Shown here piece after piece: positions 7,993-16,088 of a DNA stretch of 64,000 bases. The stretch is from Allokutzneria sp. NRRL B-24872 (GTDB taxonomy: Bacteria; Actinomycetota; Actinomycetes; Mycobacteriales; Pseudonocardiaceae). Where the stretch lies: NCBI RefSeq assembly GCF_002155965.1, contig NZ_MUMH01000064.1, forward strand, positions 102,848-166,847, in the 5' to 3' direction. Each line of letters opens with the position of its first letter. Within the stretch, counting starts at the first letter, position 1. A program made the position numbers and the translations under genes. The notes beneath the pieces were generated by a model. That model saw nothing but the letters and a program-made list of their open reading frames with translations, was not told the DNA's origin and made no database searches.

Positions 7993-8514
7993 ATGTCAGT
8001 GGGGCACACGTTGCTGGGCTTGTTGGAGAAAGGTCCACGGCACGGCTACGACCTGAAGCGCGCCTACGACGAGCGGTTCGGGCACGATCGCCCACTGCAC
8101 TACGGCCAGGTCTACTCGACCCTGTCCCGCCTGCTGCGCAACGGACTCGTGCAGGTGGACGGCACCGAGGCGGGCGGAGGGCCGGAGCGCAAGCGCTACG
8201 CGATCACCGACGCGGGGGTCACCGACGTCGACGCGTGGCTGGGCACCCCGGAGAAACCCGAGCTGTACCTGCAGAACACCTTGTACGCCAAGGTGGTTCT
8301 CGCGTTGATGTCCGGCAGGAGCGCGCAGGGCGTCCTGGACGCGCAGCGCGCGGAGCACCTGCGGCTCATGCGCGCGCTGACCAGGCGCAAGGACGGCGGG
8401 GACCTCGCCGAGCAGTTGGTGTGCGACCACGCCCTGTTCCACCTCGAAGCCGATCTGCGCTGGCTGGAGCTGACCGCGGCGCGGCTGGACGAGCTGCGGG
8501 AGGCCGGAGCGTGA
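7993..8514 (+). CDS. PadR family transcriptional regulator
   Basis: This 173-residue protein has an N-terminal winged helix (GHTLLGLLEKGPRHGYDLKR, then GQVYSTLSRLLRNGLVQ) with the typical PadR wing GGGPERKRYAITDAG. A C-terminal helical dimerisation part rich in Leu and Arg follows (residues about 90-173). The gene overlaps the downstream ATPase gene by 4 bp (GTGA), and a palindrome lies in its promoter. It very likely represses the ABC transporter it is co-transcribed with and responds to a compound that transporter exports. Confidence 0.92.
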   Translation: MSVGHTLLGLLEKGPRHGYDLKRAYDERFGHDRPLHYGQVYSTLSRLLRNGLVQVDGTEAGGGPERKRYAITDAGVTDVDAWLGTPEKPELYLQNTLYAKVVLALMSGRSAQGVLDAQRAEHLRLMRALTRRKDGGDLAEQLVCDHALFHLEADLRWLELTAARLDELREAGA

Positions 8515-9188
8515 CGGAGCTGCTGGTGGCGAAGGGCCTCGCGAAGTCCTTCGGGAAGACGACCGCGCTGGTCGACGCGAGCCTGTCGGTGCGCGCGGGG
8601 GAACTGGTCGCGGTCATGGGGCCGTCCGGTTCCGGCAAGTCCACGTTGCTGCACTGCCTCGCGGGCATCCTCAAGCCGGACGCGGGCGCGGTGACCTATC
8701 GGGGCGAGGACCTGTCGGAGATGTCCGACGGTGACCGAAGTGCTCTGCGCCGCAACGACTTCGGGTTCGTCTTCCAGTTCGGGCAGCTCGTTCCCGAACT
8801 GACCTTCCTGGAGAACGTGGCGTTGCCGTTGCGCCTCGGCGGGACGCGCCGGGCCGAAGCGGAGCGCGTGGCGGCGCAGTGGCTGGACCAGCTGGAGGTC
8901 GGCGACATCGCGGCCAAACGGCCCGAGGAGGTTTCCGGAGGGCAGGGGCAGCGCGCCGCCGTGGCGCGAGCGCTGGCCACCAGGCCGAAGGTGCTCTTCG
9001 CGGACGAACCCACCGGGGCACTGGACTCGCTGAACGGCGAGCGCGTGCTGCGGTTGCTCTTCGACGCGGCCAAGCAGACCCGCGCCGCGGTCGTGATCGT
9101 CACGCACGAGCCGAGAGTTGCCGCCTACGCGGACCGCGAGGTCGTCGTTCGGGACGGGCGCACGCAGGACACCGAGCTCGTCGCGTGA
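8511..9188 (+). CDS. ABC transporter ATP-binding protein (MacB/LolD type)
   Basis: This 225-residue ATPase has Walker A GPSGSGKST (residues about 37-45), Q-loop FVFQFGQL, signature VSGGQGQR, Walker B VLFADEPTGALDS and the H-loop VTHEPR. The EPTGALDS form is typical of ATPases that pair with FtsX-like permeases. The GTG start overlaps the PadR stop and the gene overlaps the permease by 4 bp, so the three are translationally coupled. It powers the downstream permease at the inner face of the membrane. Confidence 0.95.
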   Translation: MTELLVAKGLAKSFGKTTALVDASLSVRAGELVAVMGPSGSGKSTLLHCLAGILKPDAGAVTYRGEDLSEMSDGDRSALRRNDFGFVFQFGQLVPELTFLENVALPLRLGGTRRAEAERVAAQWLDQLEVGDIAAKRPEEVSGGQGQRAAVARALATRPKVLFADEPTGALDSLNGERVLRLLFDAAKQTRAAVVIVTHEPRVAAYADREVVVRDGRTQDTELVA

Positions 9189-11494
9189 ACTTGGGCAGGC
9201 GCGGCCAGTGGTTCGCTGACTTCGCGCTCGGGGTGCGGCTCGCGGTCGCGGGCGGCAGAGGCGCGCTGGTGCGCCTGGTGTGGATCACGGTTGGCATCGG
9301 GCTCGGCGTCGCGGCACTGCTCACCGTCGCTTCCGCGAACTCCGTGCTGAGCTCCCACGAACAGCGCACCTATGACCGCCTGATCAGCTCCTCCGGCGAA
9401 GCGACCCGACCGGTTCCCGGTGTCAGTCCGCTGCACAGCTCCTACGTCAGCACGGAGTTCGCCGGGCGGCGCTTCGGCGGGGCGATGCTCTTCGCGGACG
9501 GGCCGAACCCGCCGAGGATGCCCGGAGTCGAGGCGCTGCCGAAGCCGGGCGAGATCGTGTTCTCACCCGCGCTGCGCGACTTCCTGGCCGGGCGGGACGG
9601 CGAGCTGCTGCGCCCGAGGTTCCCCCAGCGCGTCATCGGCCTCATCGGTGACGAGGGGCTGAGCGGGCCGTCGGAACTGCACTTCTACATCGGCGTCGAG
9701 CGGGCCGAGCTGCCTGAGGGGGCCGTCGGGTCCTACGTCGTCGGTGTCCCGGCGGAGGATCTGTACATCAACCCGTTGCTGGTGCTGCTGGCCGTCATCG
9801 CCCTGGTGGTGCTGTGCGTGCCGGTGGTGGTGTTCGTCGCGGGCAGCGCGCGGCTGTCGGCCTCCGCGCGGGACCGCAGGCTCGCCGCTCTTCGGCTGAT
9901 CGGCGCGGGCAGCGGTCAGGTCAGGCGGATCGCCGCGGGGGAGTCCCTCGTCGGCGCGCTGGCCGGGCTCGTCGCCGGAGTGGGGTTCTTCCTGGGCGGC
10001 AGGGAACTCCTCGACTGGGGCTCGCCGTTCGGGCTGAGCGTGTTCGCGCGGGACATCCGGCCGTCGCCCCCGCTGACGCTGGTGATCTTCGTGGTGGTCC
10101 CGGTGATCGCCGTCTTGGCGGCCCTGTTCGCCTTGCGCAGCACGCTGATCGAGCCGCTCGGCGTCCGCAGGGGAGAAGGCCGTGCCCCGCGCAGGCTGTG
10201 GTGGCGGCTGCTGCCGGTGCTGGCCGGGGTCGCGCTGCTCGCGGGGCAGCACCGCGGCATGGCGTCGGAGCCCCGCCCGGCGCTCGTGGTCCTCGGGGTG
10301 GTGCTGATCCTGGTGGGGCTGCCGATGGTGCTGCCGTGGCTGCTCGAACGCTGCGTCGGCCGGTCGCGGACCGGACCGCTGTCCTGGCAGCTCGCGATGC
10401 GGCGGATGGAAGCGCACGGTGGTGCCTCGTGGCGGATCGTCGGCGGGTTCTCGGCGTTGCTGGCGGGCGGCATCGCGGTCCAAGCGCTGCTGCTGACCAT
10501 CGATCCGATGCACCAGAACGAGCACATGACGCCGCAGGGCGACGGCGGTCGGGCGTGGACGGCCACCTCCGACGCGGAATCGGCGCGAGCGCTCGCGGAG
10601 CGGTTGCGCGCCGTTCCGGGCGTCGCGCGCGCTGTCTCCTACGACGTGGCTTACCCGCGGAAACCGTTGCGGGAGTTCGATTCCCTTGAGCTGATCGTCG
10701 CGCCGTGCCCCGCGTTGCGCGAGTTGACGCCGATCGAGAACTGCGCGGACGGCGACGTGTTCTCCTATCCCGACCGCGCCGGTGAGCACGTGGAGGTGCC
10801 GGTCGGCACGGAGTTCGCGCTGGACTCCGATGCCGCGCGCGAGGCCCTGGTGACCTGGAGGTTCCCCTCCGGCGTCCACCCCGTCGCTCGGCCGGCCGCG
10901 CACCTCAGGTGGATCGGGCCCGGCCTGCTGCTCACCCCCTCGGCCCTCGCGGGCGTGGTGCCGGAGTTCCAGCACCAGGTGTCCGTCTGGTTCGGCGAGC
11001 AGGATTCCCTTGCCCTGGAAGGGATTCGCAACGTGATCGGGTTGACGGGGCCGCTCATGGCGCCCACGCGGGCGACGACGGCCAGCGACTCCGAGCGGAT
11101 CTACGCGGCGATCCGGCAGCTCGTCACGGTCAGCTCCGCCGTGACGCTCGGGCTCGCGGCGGGCGGGCTGCTGGTGGTGGCCTTCGAGCACGTCAGGCAG
11201 CGCAGGCGGCAGTTCGCGGTGCTGGCGGCGACCGGAGTGCCGTACTCGACGCTCGCGCTGTCGGTGCTGTGGCAGAACGCCGTGCCGGTGCTCCTGGGGA
11301 CGGGGGGCGCGCTGGTGTGCGGCCTGGGCTTGGCGGTGCTGGTGCTGAACACCACGCCGATGCCGCAGCACTACGACTGGGCGGGGATCGCGACGATGGG
11401 CCTGGCGGCCACGATCGCGGTGCTGCTGGCGACGCTGCTGACGCTGCCGCAACTGCGCCGCGCGATGCGGCCGGAGGGCCTGCGCACCGAATGA
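9185..11494 (+). CDS. FtsX-like ABC transporter permease
   Basis: This 769-residue membrane protein has one N-terminal TM segment (WITVGIGLGVAALLTVA), an extracytoplasmic domain of about 150 residues, a central cluster of TM segments, a second extracytoplasmic domain and a C-terminal TM trio ending in LLATLLTLPQL. About ten TM helices are visible. Two FtsX-like cores in one chain mean it may work with an ATPase dimer as a single-chain permease. Such systems extrude antibiotics, peptides or lipids by a mechanotransmission mechanism; the substrate is unknown. Confidence 0.9.
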   Translation: MNLGRRGQWFADFALGVRLAVAGGRGALVRLVWITVGIGLGVAALLTVASANSVLSSHEQRTYDRLISSSGEATRPVPGVSPLHSSYVSTEFAGRRFGGAMLFADGPNPPRMPGVEALPKPGEIVFSPALRDFLAGRDGELLRPRFPQRVIGLIGDEGLSGPSELHFYIGVERAELPEGAVGSYVVGVPAEDLYINPLLVLLAVIALVVLCVPVVVFVAGSARLSASARDRRLAALRLIGAGSGQVRRIAAGESLVGALAGLVAGVGFFLGGRELLDWGSPFGLSVFARDIRPSPPLTLVIFVVVPVIAVLAALFALRSTLIEPLGVRRGEGRAPRRLWWRLLPVLAGVALLAGQHRGMASEPRPALVVLGVVLILVGLPMVLPWLLERCVGRSRTGPLSWQLAMRRMEAHGGASWRIVGGFSALLAGGIAVQALLLTIDPMHQNEHMTPQGDGGRAWTATSDAESARALAERLRAVPGVARAVSYDVAYPRKPLREFDSLELIVAPCPALRELTPIENCADGDVFSYPDRAGEHVEVPVGTEFALDSDAAREALVTWRFPSGVHPVARPAAHLRWIGPGLLLTPSALAGVVPEFQHQVSVWFGEQDSLALEGIRNVIGLTGPLMAPTRATTASDSERIYAAIRQLVTVSSAVTLGLAAGGLLVVAFEHVRQRRRQFAVLAATGVPYSTLALSVLWQNAVPVLLGTGGALVCGLGLAVLVLNTTPMPQHYDWAGIATMGLAATIAVLLATLLTLPQLRRAMRPEGLRTE

Positions 11495-11556
11495 TGCATT
11501 TCCATGCAGACAAGTTCGGAGAATTCTGGAAGAAAGACTAGACCCGCTCGGCGGGA

Positions 11557-11784
11557 TCAGATGATGAATTCGAGGATGTCCTCGATGAAGCTGTCGTCCT
11601 CGTCGCGCCTTCGCTTCTTCCTGTGGTCATCGCGCTGGCTCCTGAAGTACGTGCTCGACGCCCTGACCAGCTGTTCCAGCTCTCCTCGGTCGAGGTAGAG
11701 ACCCTGGCAGCCACGGCACTGGTCGACGTGCACGCCGTTGCGCTCGTAGGTCACCAACACATCGCTGCATTTCGGGCAGATCAT
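11557..11784 (-). CDS. TFIIB-type zinc-ribbon small protein
   Basis: This 75-residue protein starts MICPKCSDVLV and has VDQCRGCQGLYLDRGELEQL, the CPxC...CxxC zinc ribbon of the zf-TFIIB family, followed by a basic-acidic tail (DDHRKKRRRDEDD). The function of these small proteins is unknown. It lies 9 bp downstream of the methyltransferase gene on the same strand, so the two are probably one operon, and it is convergent with the ABC permease. Confidence 0.85.
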   Translation of the reverse strand: MICPKCSDVLVTYERNGVHVDQCRGCQGLYLDRGELEQLVRASSTYFRSQRDDHRKKRRRDEDDSFIEDILEFII

Positions 11785-11793
11785 GGCTGAAGA

Positions 11794-12978
11794 TTACGCG
11801 GATTCGAGTTCCCAGTGCTGTCCGCCAGACGGCTCATCGAGCCAGATCCACTGGCCGCCGGAGTCGATGGTGAGCCGGAATTGCTCGCGCCTGGGCTCAC
11901 CGAGTTCGCGCCAGCGCTCGTAGGCGTGCTCGGTCTCGTCCCACAGCCGCCGGGGCCCGCCCTGCTCGACGTGGTGGCGCCCGCGCTCGGAGACGTGCCG
12001 GACCCAGGAGCCGTCCGGGTGCAGCAGCCAGTTCTGCCGCGAGTCGCCCTCGGTCACCCCGGTGGCGGGCCGCACGCCCGGCAGCGCGAGCCCGGCGAAG
12101 AACTCGAACGAGCTGCTCGGGCTGGTCACCACGTTCATGCCGAGGCTCGTGGACGAGGCGGGGGCGGAGGAGTCGCCGATGGCGCGCAGGAGCTCGGCCA
12201 GCTCGGGGCCGCGATGGGCGCGCAGCGGCATGAACCGGCCGTCCGCCGGGAGCACGCTGCCCTCGCCGGTGCCGTTGCGACCGGCCTTGACCCGCACGAG
12301 CCCGGCGCCGAGCGGCCGGTGCAGCGTGGTGACGACGAGGCCGCCGACCACGGTCTGGGCCAACCAGGGCAACGGAATCCGCGCGACCGAGCAGGTGGCC
12401 AGCACCCGGTCGTACGGCGCGGTCGGCGCGTAACCGGCTGCGCCGTCGGAGGTCGACACGGTCGGGCGGTAGCCGGCGCGCTCCAGGTTTGCCGCCGCCC
12501 TGCGCAGGACCAGCGGGTCGACGTCCACTGTGGACACATTGCGCTGGCCGAGCCGGTGGCACAGCAGCGCCGCGTTGTAGCCGGTCCCGGTGCCGACCTC
12601 CAGCACCTTCTCGCCGCCCCGGATCTCCAGTGCCTCCAACATGATCGCCATGATCGTCGGCATGCTGGAGGAGGAGGTCGCTGTGCCCGGGGTGCGGCCC
12701 TGCTGCCTGGCCGTGGCCCACCGGCGGTCGTCGCAGTCGAGCTGCGTCACCCACACCCAGTCCGAGTAGACCAGGTCGAGCCATTCGTGGTCGGAGTCGG
12801 CGATCGCCGTCCAGCCGCCGTCCGGGTGCGGCTTGAAGAACCGGGACAGGAACACGTGCCGGGGCACCTGTTCGAAGGCCGTGCGCCAGCGAGGATCGGC
12901 CACGGCGCCCTGGGTGGCCAGCGTCGCGGCCATCCGGTTGCGCAGCCGTTGTGCCTTGCGCTTGCTCAATTCGCCCAT
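11794..12978 (-). CDS. PCMT-fold methyltransferase resembling the ATP-grasp peptide-maturation methyltransferase
   Basis: About 394 residues. The N-terminus (FEQVPRHVFLSRFF) and SAM motif I (VLEVGTGTGYNAALLCHRLG) match protein-L-isoaspartate methyltransferases. The segment LVYSDWVWVTQLD, the SSSSMPTIM block and a C-terminal extension (QGGPRRLWDETEHAYERWRE, ending WIWLDEP) resemble TgmC-type enzymes that work with an ATP-grasp ligase on ribosomal peptides. No ATP-grasp gene or precursor peptide is adjacent, so the substrate is unknown. ATG 12978 follows GAGG with a suitable spacer; GTG 12993 is an alternative. Confidence 0.75.
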   Translation of the reverse strand: MGELSKRKAQRLRNRMAATLATQGAVADPRWRTAFEQVPRHVFLSRFFKPHPDGGWTAIADSDHEWLDLVYSDWVWVTQLDCDDRRWATARQQGRTPGTATSSSSMPTIMAIMLEALEIRGGEKVLEVGTGTGYNAALLCHRLGQRNVSTVDVDPLVLRRAAANLERAGYRPTVSTSDGAAGYAPTAPYDRVLATCSVARIPLPWLAQTVVGGLVVTTLHRPLGAGLVRVKAGRNGTGEGSVLPADGRFMPLRAHRGPELAELLRAIGDSSAPASSTSLGMNVVTSPSSSFEFFAGLALPGVRPATGVTEGDSRQNWLLHPDGSWVRHVSERGRHHVEQGGPRRLWDETEHAYERWRELGEPRREQFRLTIDSGGQWIWLDEPSGGQHWELESA

Positions 12979-13024
12979 GGCGCACCTCGTCAATCACGGT
13001 AACCCGAGGTGGGCCGTTGCGCCT

Positions 13025-13366
13025 TCAGCCGAACAGGGCAGCTCCGGCCGCCACTCCGCCCGCCGCCGAGAGCACGCCGAGCACCGTGCTGCCGACGACG
13101 TTCAGCAGAGCGGCCCTGCGCTGACCGGCCCTGAGCAGTTCCACCGTCTCGTGGCCGAAGGTCGAGTACGTGGTGAGCGCGCCGCACAGGCCGGTGCCGA
13201 GCAACGCCATGCCGGGCGTGGCCACGGCCGCCCCGGTGAGCGCGCCGAGCACGAACGAGCCGATCACGTTGACGGCGAAGATGCCGCGCGTGCCGAAGCG
13301 CAGGGCGGCGAGGTAGCGCAGCGGAGCGCCGACTCCGGCGCCGAGCGCGACGAGGAGGGCGTTCAC
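13025..13366 (-). CDS. crcB: fluoride channel subunit CrcB/FluC
   Basis: This 113-residue protein has four TM helices. It carries the family marks GAPLRYL, NVIGSFVLGALTG (pore Asn) and GALTTYSTFGHETVELL (the TTYSTF Phe-box region). FluC dimers export toxic fluoride. Its start codon overlaps the stop of the preceding crcB gene by 4 bp (ATGA), so the two subunits are made together and probably form a heterodimer. Confidence 0.93.
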   Translation of the reverse strand: MNALLVALGAGVGAPLRYLAALRFGTRGIFAVNVIGSFVLGALTGAAVATPGMALLGTGLCGALTTYSTFGHETVELLRAGQRRAALLNVVGSTVLGVLSAAGGVAAGAALFG

Positions 13367-13725
13367 CTGACCAGCCTCGCTCCCAGGACCACGGCGCCGA
13401 GCGCGGCGAAGAGCGTGCCGAGGACGTAGAGTCCGGCGATCACGTAGTGCCCGCCCGCGAGCAGTTGCTCGGTCTCCACGGCGTAGCCGGAGAACGTGGT
13501 GAAACCGCCGAGGACGCCGGTACCGAGCAGCGGCCTGCGCAGGCCCTTCGCGGGCAGGGCCATGAGCGCGCCGATGAGCAGGCAGCCGAGCACGTTTATG
13601 CCGAAGGTGGCCCAGGGAAACCCTTCGGAAGGAACGCCGATGGCGAGGCTCACGCCGTATCTGGCGAGGGCGCCGATGACGCCGCCCGCCGCGACCGCTA
13701 GCAGTGCTGGGACCTGTTCTCGCAC
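13363..13725 (-). CDS. crcB: fluoride channel subunit CrcB/FluC (first of pair)
   Basis: About 120 residues with four TM helices. [28 protein letters not shown] and GVLGGFTTFSGYAVETEQLL match the FluC fold; TTFSGYAVE replaces the TTYSTFGHE of its partner. GTG 13725 gives the usual family length; a TTG at 13791 would add 22 non-conserved residues. It is the promoter-proximal gene of the pair. No fluoride riboswitch sequence was recognised upstream. Confidence 0.9.
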   Translation of the reverse strand: MREQVPALLAVAAGGVIGALARYGVSLAIGVPSEGFPWATFGINVLGCLLIGALMALPAKGLRRPLLGTGVLGGFTTFSGYAVETEQLLAGGHYVIAGLYVLGTLFAALGAVVLGARLVR

Positions 13726-13771
13726 GTCAAGACCGTAGTCGGAGTCGGTGTGGGCAAGGCCACCACCCTTC

Positions 13772-13790
13772 TGCAAGCGCTTTGCTTGCA
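13772..13790 (+). promoter_or_regulatory. inverted repeat TGCAAGC-N5-GCTTGCA upstream of XRE-hbhA genes
   Basis: Perfect 7-bp arms are separated by GCTTT. The repeat lies 52 bp before the XRE regulator start and 47 bp before the preferred start of the divergent crcB gene, so it fits an operator for the XRE protein or for the divergent promoter region. Binding by that protein is inference. Confidence 0.55.
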
Positions 13791-13841
13791 ACAGCTAGCA
13801 CCCGTGCGTACTGTCGGGTAACAGCGAGAGGAGGTGGCCGG

Positions 13842-14282
13842 ATGAGCCGGGTCGAGAAAGCCGTCAGCGACGTCAACGAAGCCGTTGTCGGCACGGTCCG
13901 CGACATCGGTGAGTACATCCGGACGCAGCGCTCCAACGCGCAGATCTCGCTGCGACAGCTGGCCAAGCAGGCCGGGGTGTCCAACCCCTACCTGAGCCAG
14001 ATCGAGCGGGGACTGCGCAAGCCGAGCGCGGAGATCCTGCAGCAGATCGCCAAGGGGCTGCGGATCTCGGCCGAAGCGCTCTACGTGCAGGCCGGAATCC
14101 TCGAAGAGCGGGAGAGCGGTGCCGTTGTCGACGCCGTGCTCGCCGACTCCGAACTCACCGAGCGGCAGAAGCAGGTGCTGCTCGACGTCTACCAATCCTT
14201 CCGGCGGGAGAACCGCGCCTCACCGTCCACTTCGGACGACGAAGGCGACCAGTCCCAGCCGACCGAGACTCGCCAGAACTAA
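13842..14282 (+). CDS. XRE family transcriptional regulator (Rv0474-like)
   Basis: This 146-residue protein has a central HTH_3 domain (ISLRQLAKQAGVSNPYLSQI, then ERGLRKPSAEILQQIAKGL). The N-terminal helix precedes it and a C-terminal tail (LTERQKQVLLDVYQSF) follows. The latter resembles mycobacterial Rv0474, which also sits just before hbhA. AGAGGAGG upstream gives a strong ribosome binding site for ATG 13842. The gene ends 11 bp before the HbhA-like gene, so co-transcription is likely. Confidence 0.9.
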   Translation: MSRVEKAVSDVNEAVVGTVRDIGEYIRTQRSNAQISLRQLAKQAGVSNPYLSQIERGLRKPSAEILQQIAKGLRISAEALYVQAGILEERESGAVVDAVLADSELTERQKQVLLDVYQSFRRENRASPSTSDDEGDQSQPTETRQN

Positions 14283-14293
14283 GGAGCACTACC

Positions 14294-14941
14294 GTGTCGA
14301 CCACCACTCAGAACGTCCGCGAGCAGGCGAGCGCCGTCGTCACCACGGTGCTGGAGCAGGCCCGCACCCCGCTGCTGGCCGCGCTCGGCGCCGGTGACCT
14401 CGCCGCCAAGGCCGTCACCGACGCGCTCGGCAAGGCCCGCGAGGCCGCCAAGGACGGCGCCGAGGCCGCCAAGTCCGCCGCCGACGAGCTGCCCAAGGAC
14501 CTGACCGGCCTGCGCGCCAAGCTGGAGCCGGCCGAGCTGCGCAAGCTCGTCGACGCCTACACCCAGGCCGCGCTGCAGCTCTACGGCTACCTCGCCGAGC
14601 GCGGCGAGGAGGCGCTGGAGACCCTGCGCAACACCCCGCAGGTGCAGAAGGCGCTGACCCAGGTCGAGGAGGGCACCAAGGTCGCCCAGGGCCGCGTCGA
14701 GGAGGTCGTCACCGACGTCCGCGAGCTGGCCGACGACGTGCTCGGCAAGGTCACCCGCCGCACCCGCTCCGCCGGTGAGAAGGCCGCGCAGGCCACCGAG
14801 CGGGTCGCCGAGGACGTGGCCGAGGCCGTCGTCGACGCCGGTGCCGAGGCCGCCGCCGCGACCCGCAGCACCGCCCGCAAGGCCGCCAACCGCACCGAGG
14901 CCGCCAAGCCCGCCGCCGCGAAGAAGACCACCAAGAACTGA
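14294..14941 (+). CDS. heparin-binding hemagglutinin-like protein
   Basis: This 215-residue protein is almost entirely alanine-rich alpha-helix, probably coiled coil. The middle part LRKLVDAYTQAALQLYGYLA matches HbhA, and the C-terminus is Lys/Ala-rich (KPAAAKKTTKN), as in the heparin-binding tail. In mycobacteria HbhA is a surface and lipid-body protein; in a non-pathogen the role is more likely structural or envelope related. It lacks a signal peptide, as does HbhA. GTG 14294 follows AAGGAGC. A strong hairpin closes the transcription unit. Confidence 0.85.
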   Translation: MSTTTQNVREQASAVVTTVLEQARTPLLAALGAGDLAAKAVTDALGKAREAAKDGAEAAKSAADELPKDLTGLRAKLEPAELRKLVDAYTQAALQLYGYLAERGEEALETLRNTPQVQKALTQVEEGTKVAQGRVEEVVTDVRELADDVLGKVTRRTRSAGEKAAQATERVAEDVAEAVVDAGAEAAAATRSTARKAANRTEAAKPAAAKKTTKN

Positions 14942-14960
14942 TCTCCAGCGCGAACCCCGC

Positions 14961-14995
14961 AGGGCCCCTGATCACTCCCGTGGATCAGGGGCCCT
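14961..14995 (+). terminator. 13-bp perfect hairpin after the HbhA-like gene
   Basis: AGGGCCCCTGATC (14961-14973) pairs perfectly with GATCAGGGGCCCT (14983-14995) around a 9-nt loop, 19 bp after the stop codon. There is no T-tract. It separates the hbhA-like transcript from the DUF2516 gene. Confidence 0.85.
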
Positions 14996-15045
14996 GACGC
15001 GCTCGGGGGCTCCGGATCACCGGAACAGCCCGTACGCTGGGAGTC

Positions 15046-15339
15046 GTGTGGAGGCCAGACGTCATCATCCTGCTCGTCATCTACTGGGCGGCGATCCCGG
15101 TCGGTGTGTACGCGTTCGGCCACGCCCTCATGCAGCGTGCCGACGCCTTCACCGTCGCCGACAAGCTGACCAAGCCCGCATGGCTGGGCATCACCGGAGG
15201 CGCCACCGCGGCGCTGGTCCTGTTCCAGCTCGGCGGCCCCGGTTCGCTCTTCTGGCTGCCCGCGCTCGTCGCGGTGCTGGTCTACATCGTCGACGTGCGC
15301 CCCAAGCTGCTAGAGGTCCAGCGCGGCCCCCGTTGGTGA
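15046..15339 (+). CDS. DUF2516 family membrane protein (Rv0476-like)
   Basis: This 97-residue protein has three hydrophobic segments: VIILLVIYWAAIPVGVYAFG, the GITGGATAALVLFQLGG stretch, and WLPALVAVLVYIVDVRPKL. The DVRPKL ending and size match DUF2516. The function is unknown. The gene follows the HbhA-like gene, as in mycobacteria, and overlaps the downstream hydrolase by 4 bp (GTGA). Confidence 0.88.
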   Translation: MWRPDVIILLVIYWAAIPVGVYAFGHALMQRADAFTVADKLTKPAWLGITGGATAALVLFQLGGPGSLFWLPALVAVLVYIVDVRPKLLEVQRGPRW

Positions 15340-16079
15340 TCTGGCAGGCGCACGGTTCCGGCGACCCGGTCACCGTCGTCGTTCCCGGACTGGGGACGAC
15401 TCCCGGCGAAGCGCGGCTGCCCGCTTCCGGCCTGCCGGGCACCCGCGTCGTGCTGACCCTGCCGGGTCACGGCGACGCACCCGACGCCCCGCCCGGGTAC
15501 TGGCGCTACGAGCGCGTGGCCGACGACGTTTCGGCGGTCGCCGCCGAGGTGGGAGCCACCTCCGCCATCGGGACCTCGCTCGGCGCGGCCGCGTTGATCA
15601 ACCTCGTCGCGCGCGAGCCGGAGCGCTTCGACCGGCTCGCCCTGCTGCTGCCCGCCGCGCTGACCGAGCCGCGCAGCGACCCTGACCTCCCACTGCTCCG
15701 CCAAGCCACTGCCGTGGCCCGTGGCGACCGCGCTGAGCTGCGCGAACTCATGGTGGAACACCTTCCTCGAGGCGTGGAGCTCGGCGACTACGTGGACACC
15801 AGGATCGCCGCGCTGATGCGGCTCGGCGACGCGCTCGCGGCCCTTCCCGGCCAGGCCCCGCTGAGCGATCCCGCGCAGGTGGCGGCGGTGCGCGCGGACG
15901 TGCTGGTGATCGCGGCGACCGGCGACGGCCAGCACCCGCGCGAGGTCGGCGAGGCCGTCGCGGCGGCGTTCCCGAACGGTCGGCTCGAAGTGCTGCCGAC
16001 GCGGGCGCCGCTGCTCACCCACCGGCCGCGCGTGCGGCAACTGCTCGGCGAGTGGCTTGCCCGGCCGTCTCGTGGGTAG
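15336..16079 (+). CDS. alpha/beta hydrolase
   Basis: This 247-residue protein has the oxyanion region VVPGLGTTPGE, the nucleophile elbow IGTSLGAAAL (Ser in GxSxG) and a late acid/His region (VIAATGDGQHP, then LLTHRPRVRQLL). The substrate is unknown. Its GTG start overlaps the DUF2516 stop, suggesting coupled translation in a run of small enzymes that continues to about 17757. Confidence 0.88.
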   Translation: MIWQAHGSGDPVTVVVPGLGTTPGEARLPASGLPGTRVVLTLPGHGDAPDAPPGYWRYERVADDVSAVAAEVGATSAIGTSLGAAALINLVAREPERFDRLALLLPAALTEPRSDPDLPLLRQATAVARGDRAELRELMVEHLPRGVELGDYVDTRIAALMRLGDALAALPGQAPLSDPAQVAAVRADVLVIAATGDGQHPREVGEAVAAAFPNGRLEVLPTRAPLLTHRPRVRQLLGEWLARPSRG

Positions 16080-16088
16080 CCGAAGTGC

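Noticed and set aside
13726..13841. Fluoride riboswitch upstream of crcB
   Set aside because: No sequence resembling the crcB motif was recognised; only the operator-like palindrome is present.
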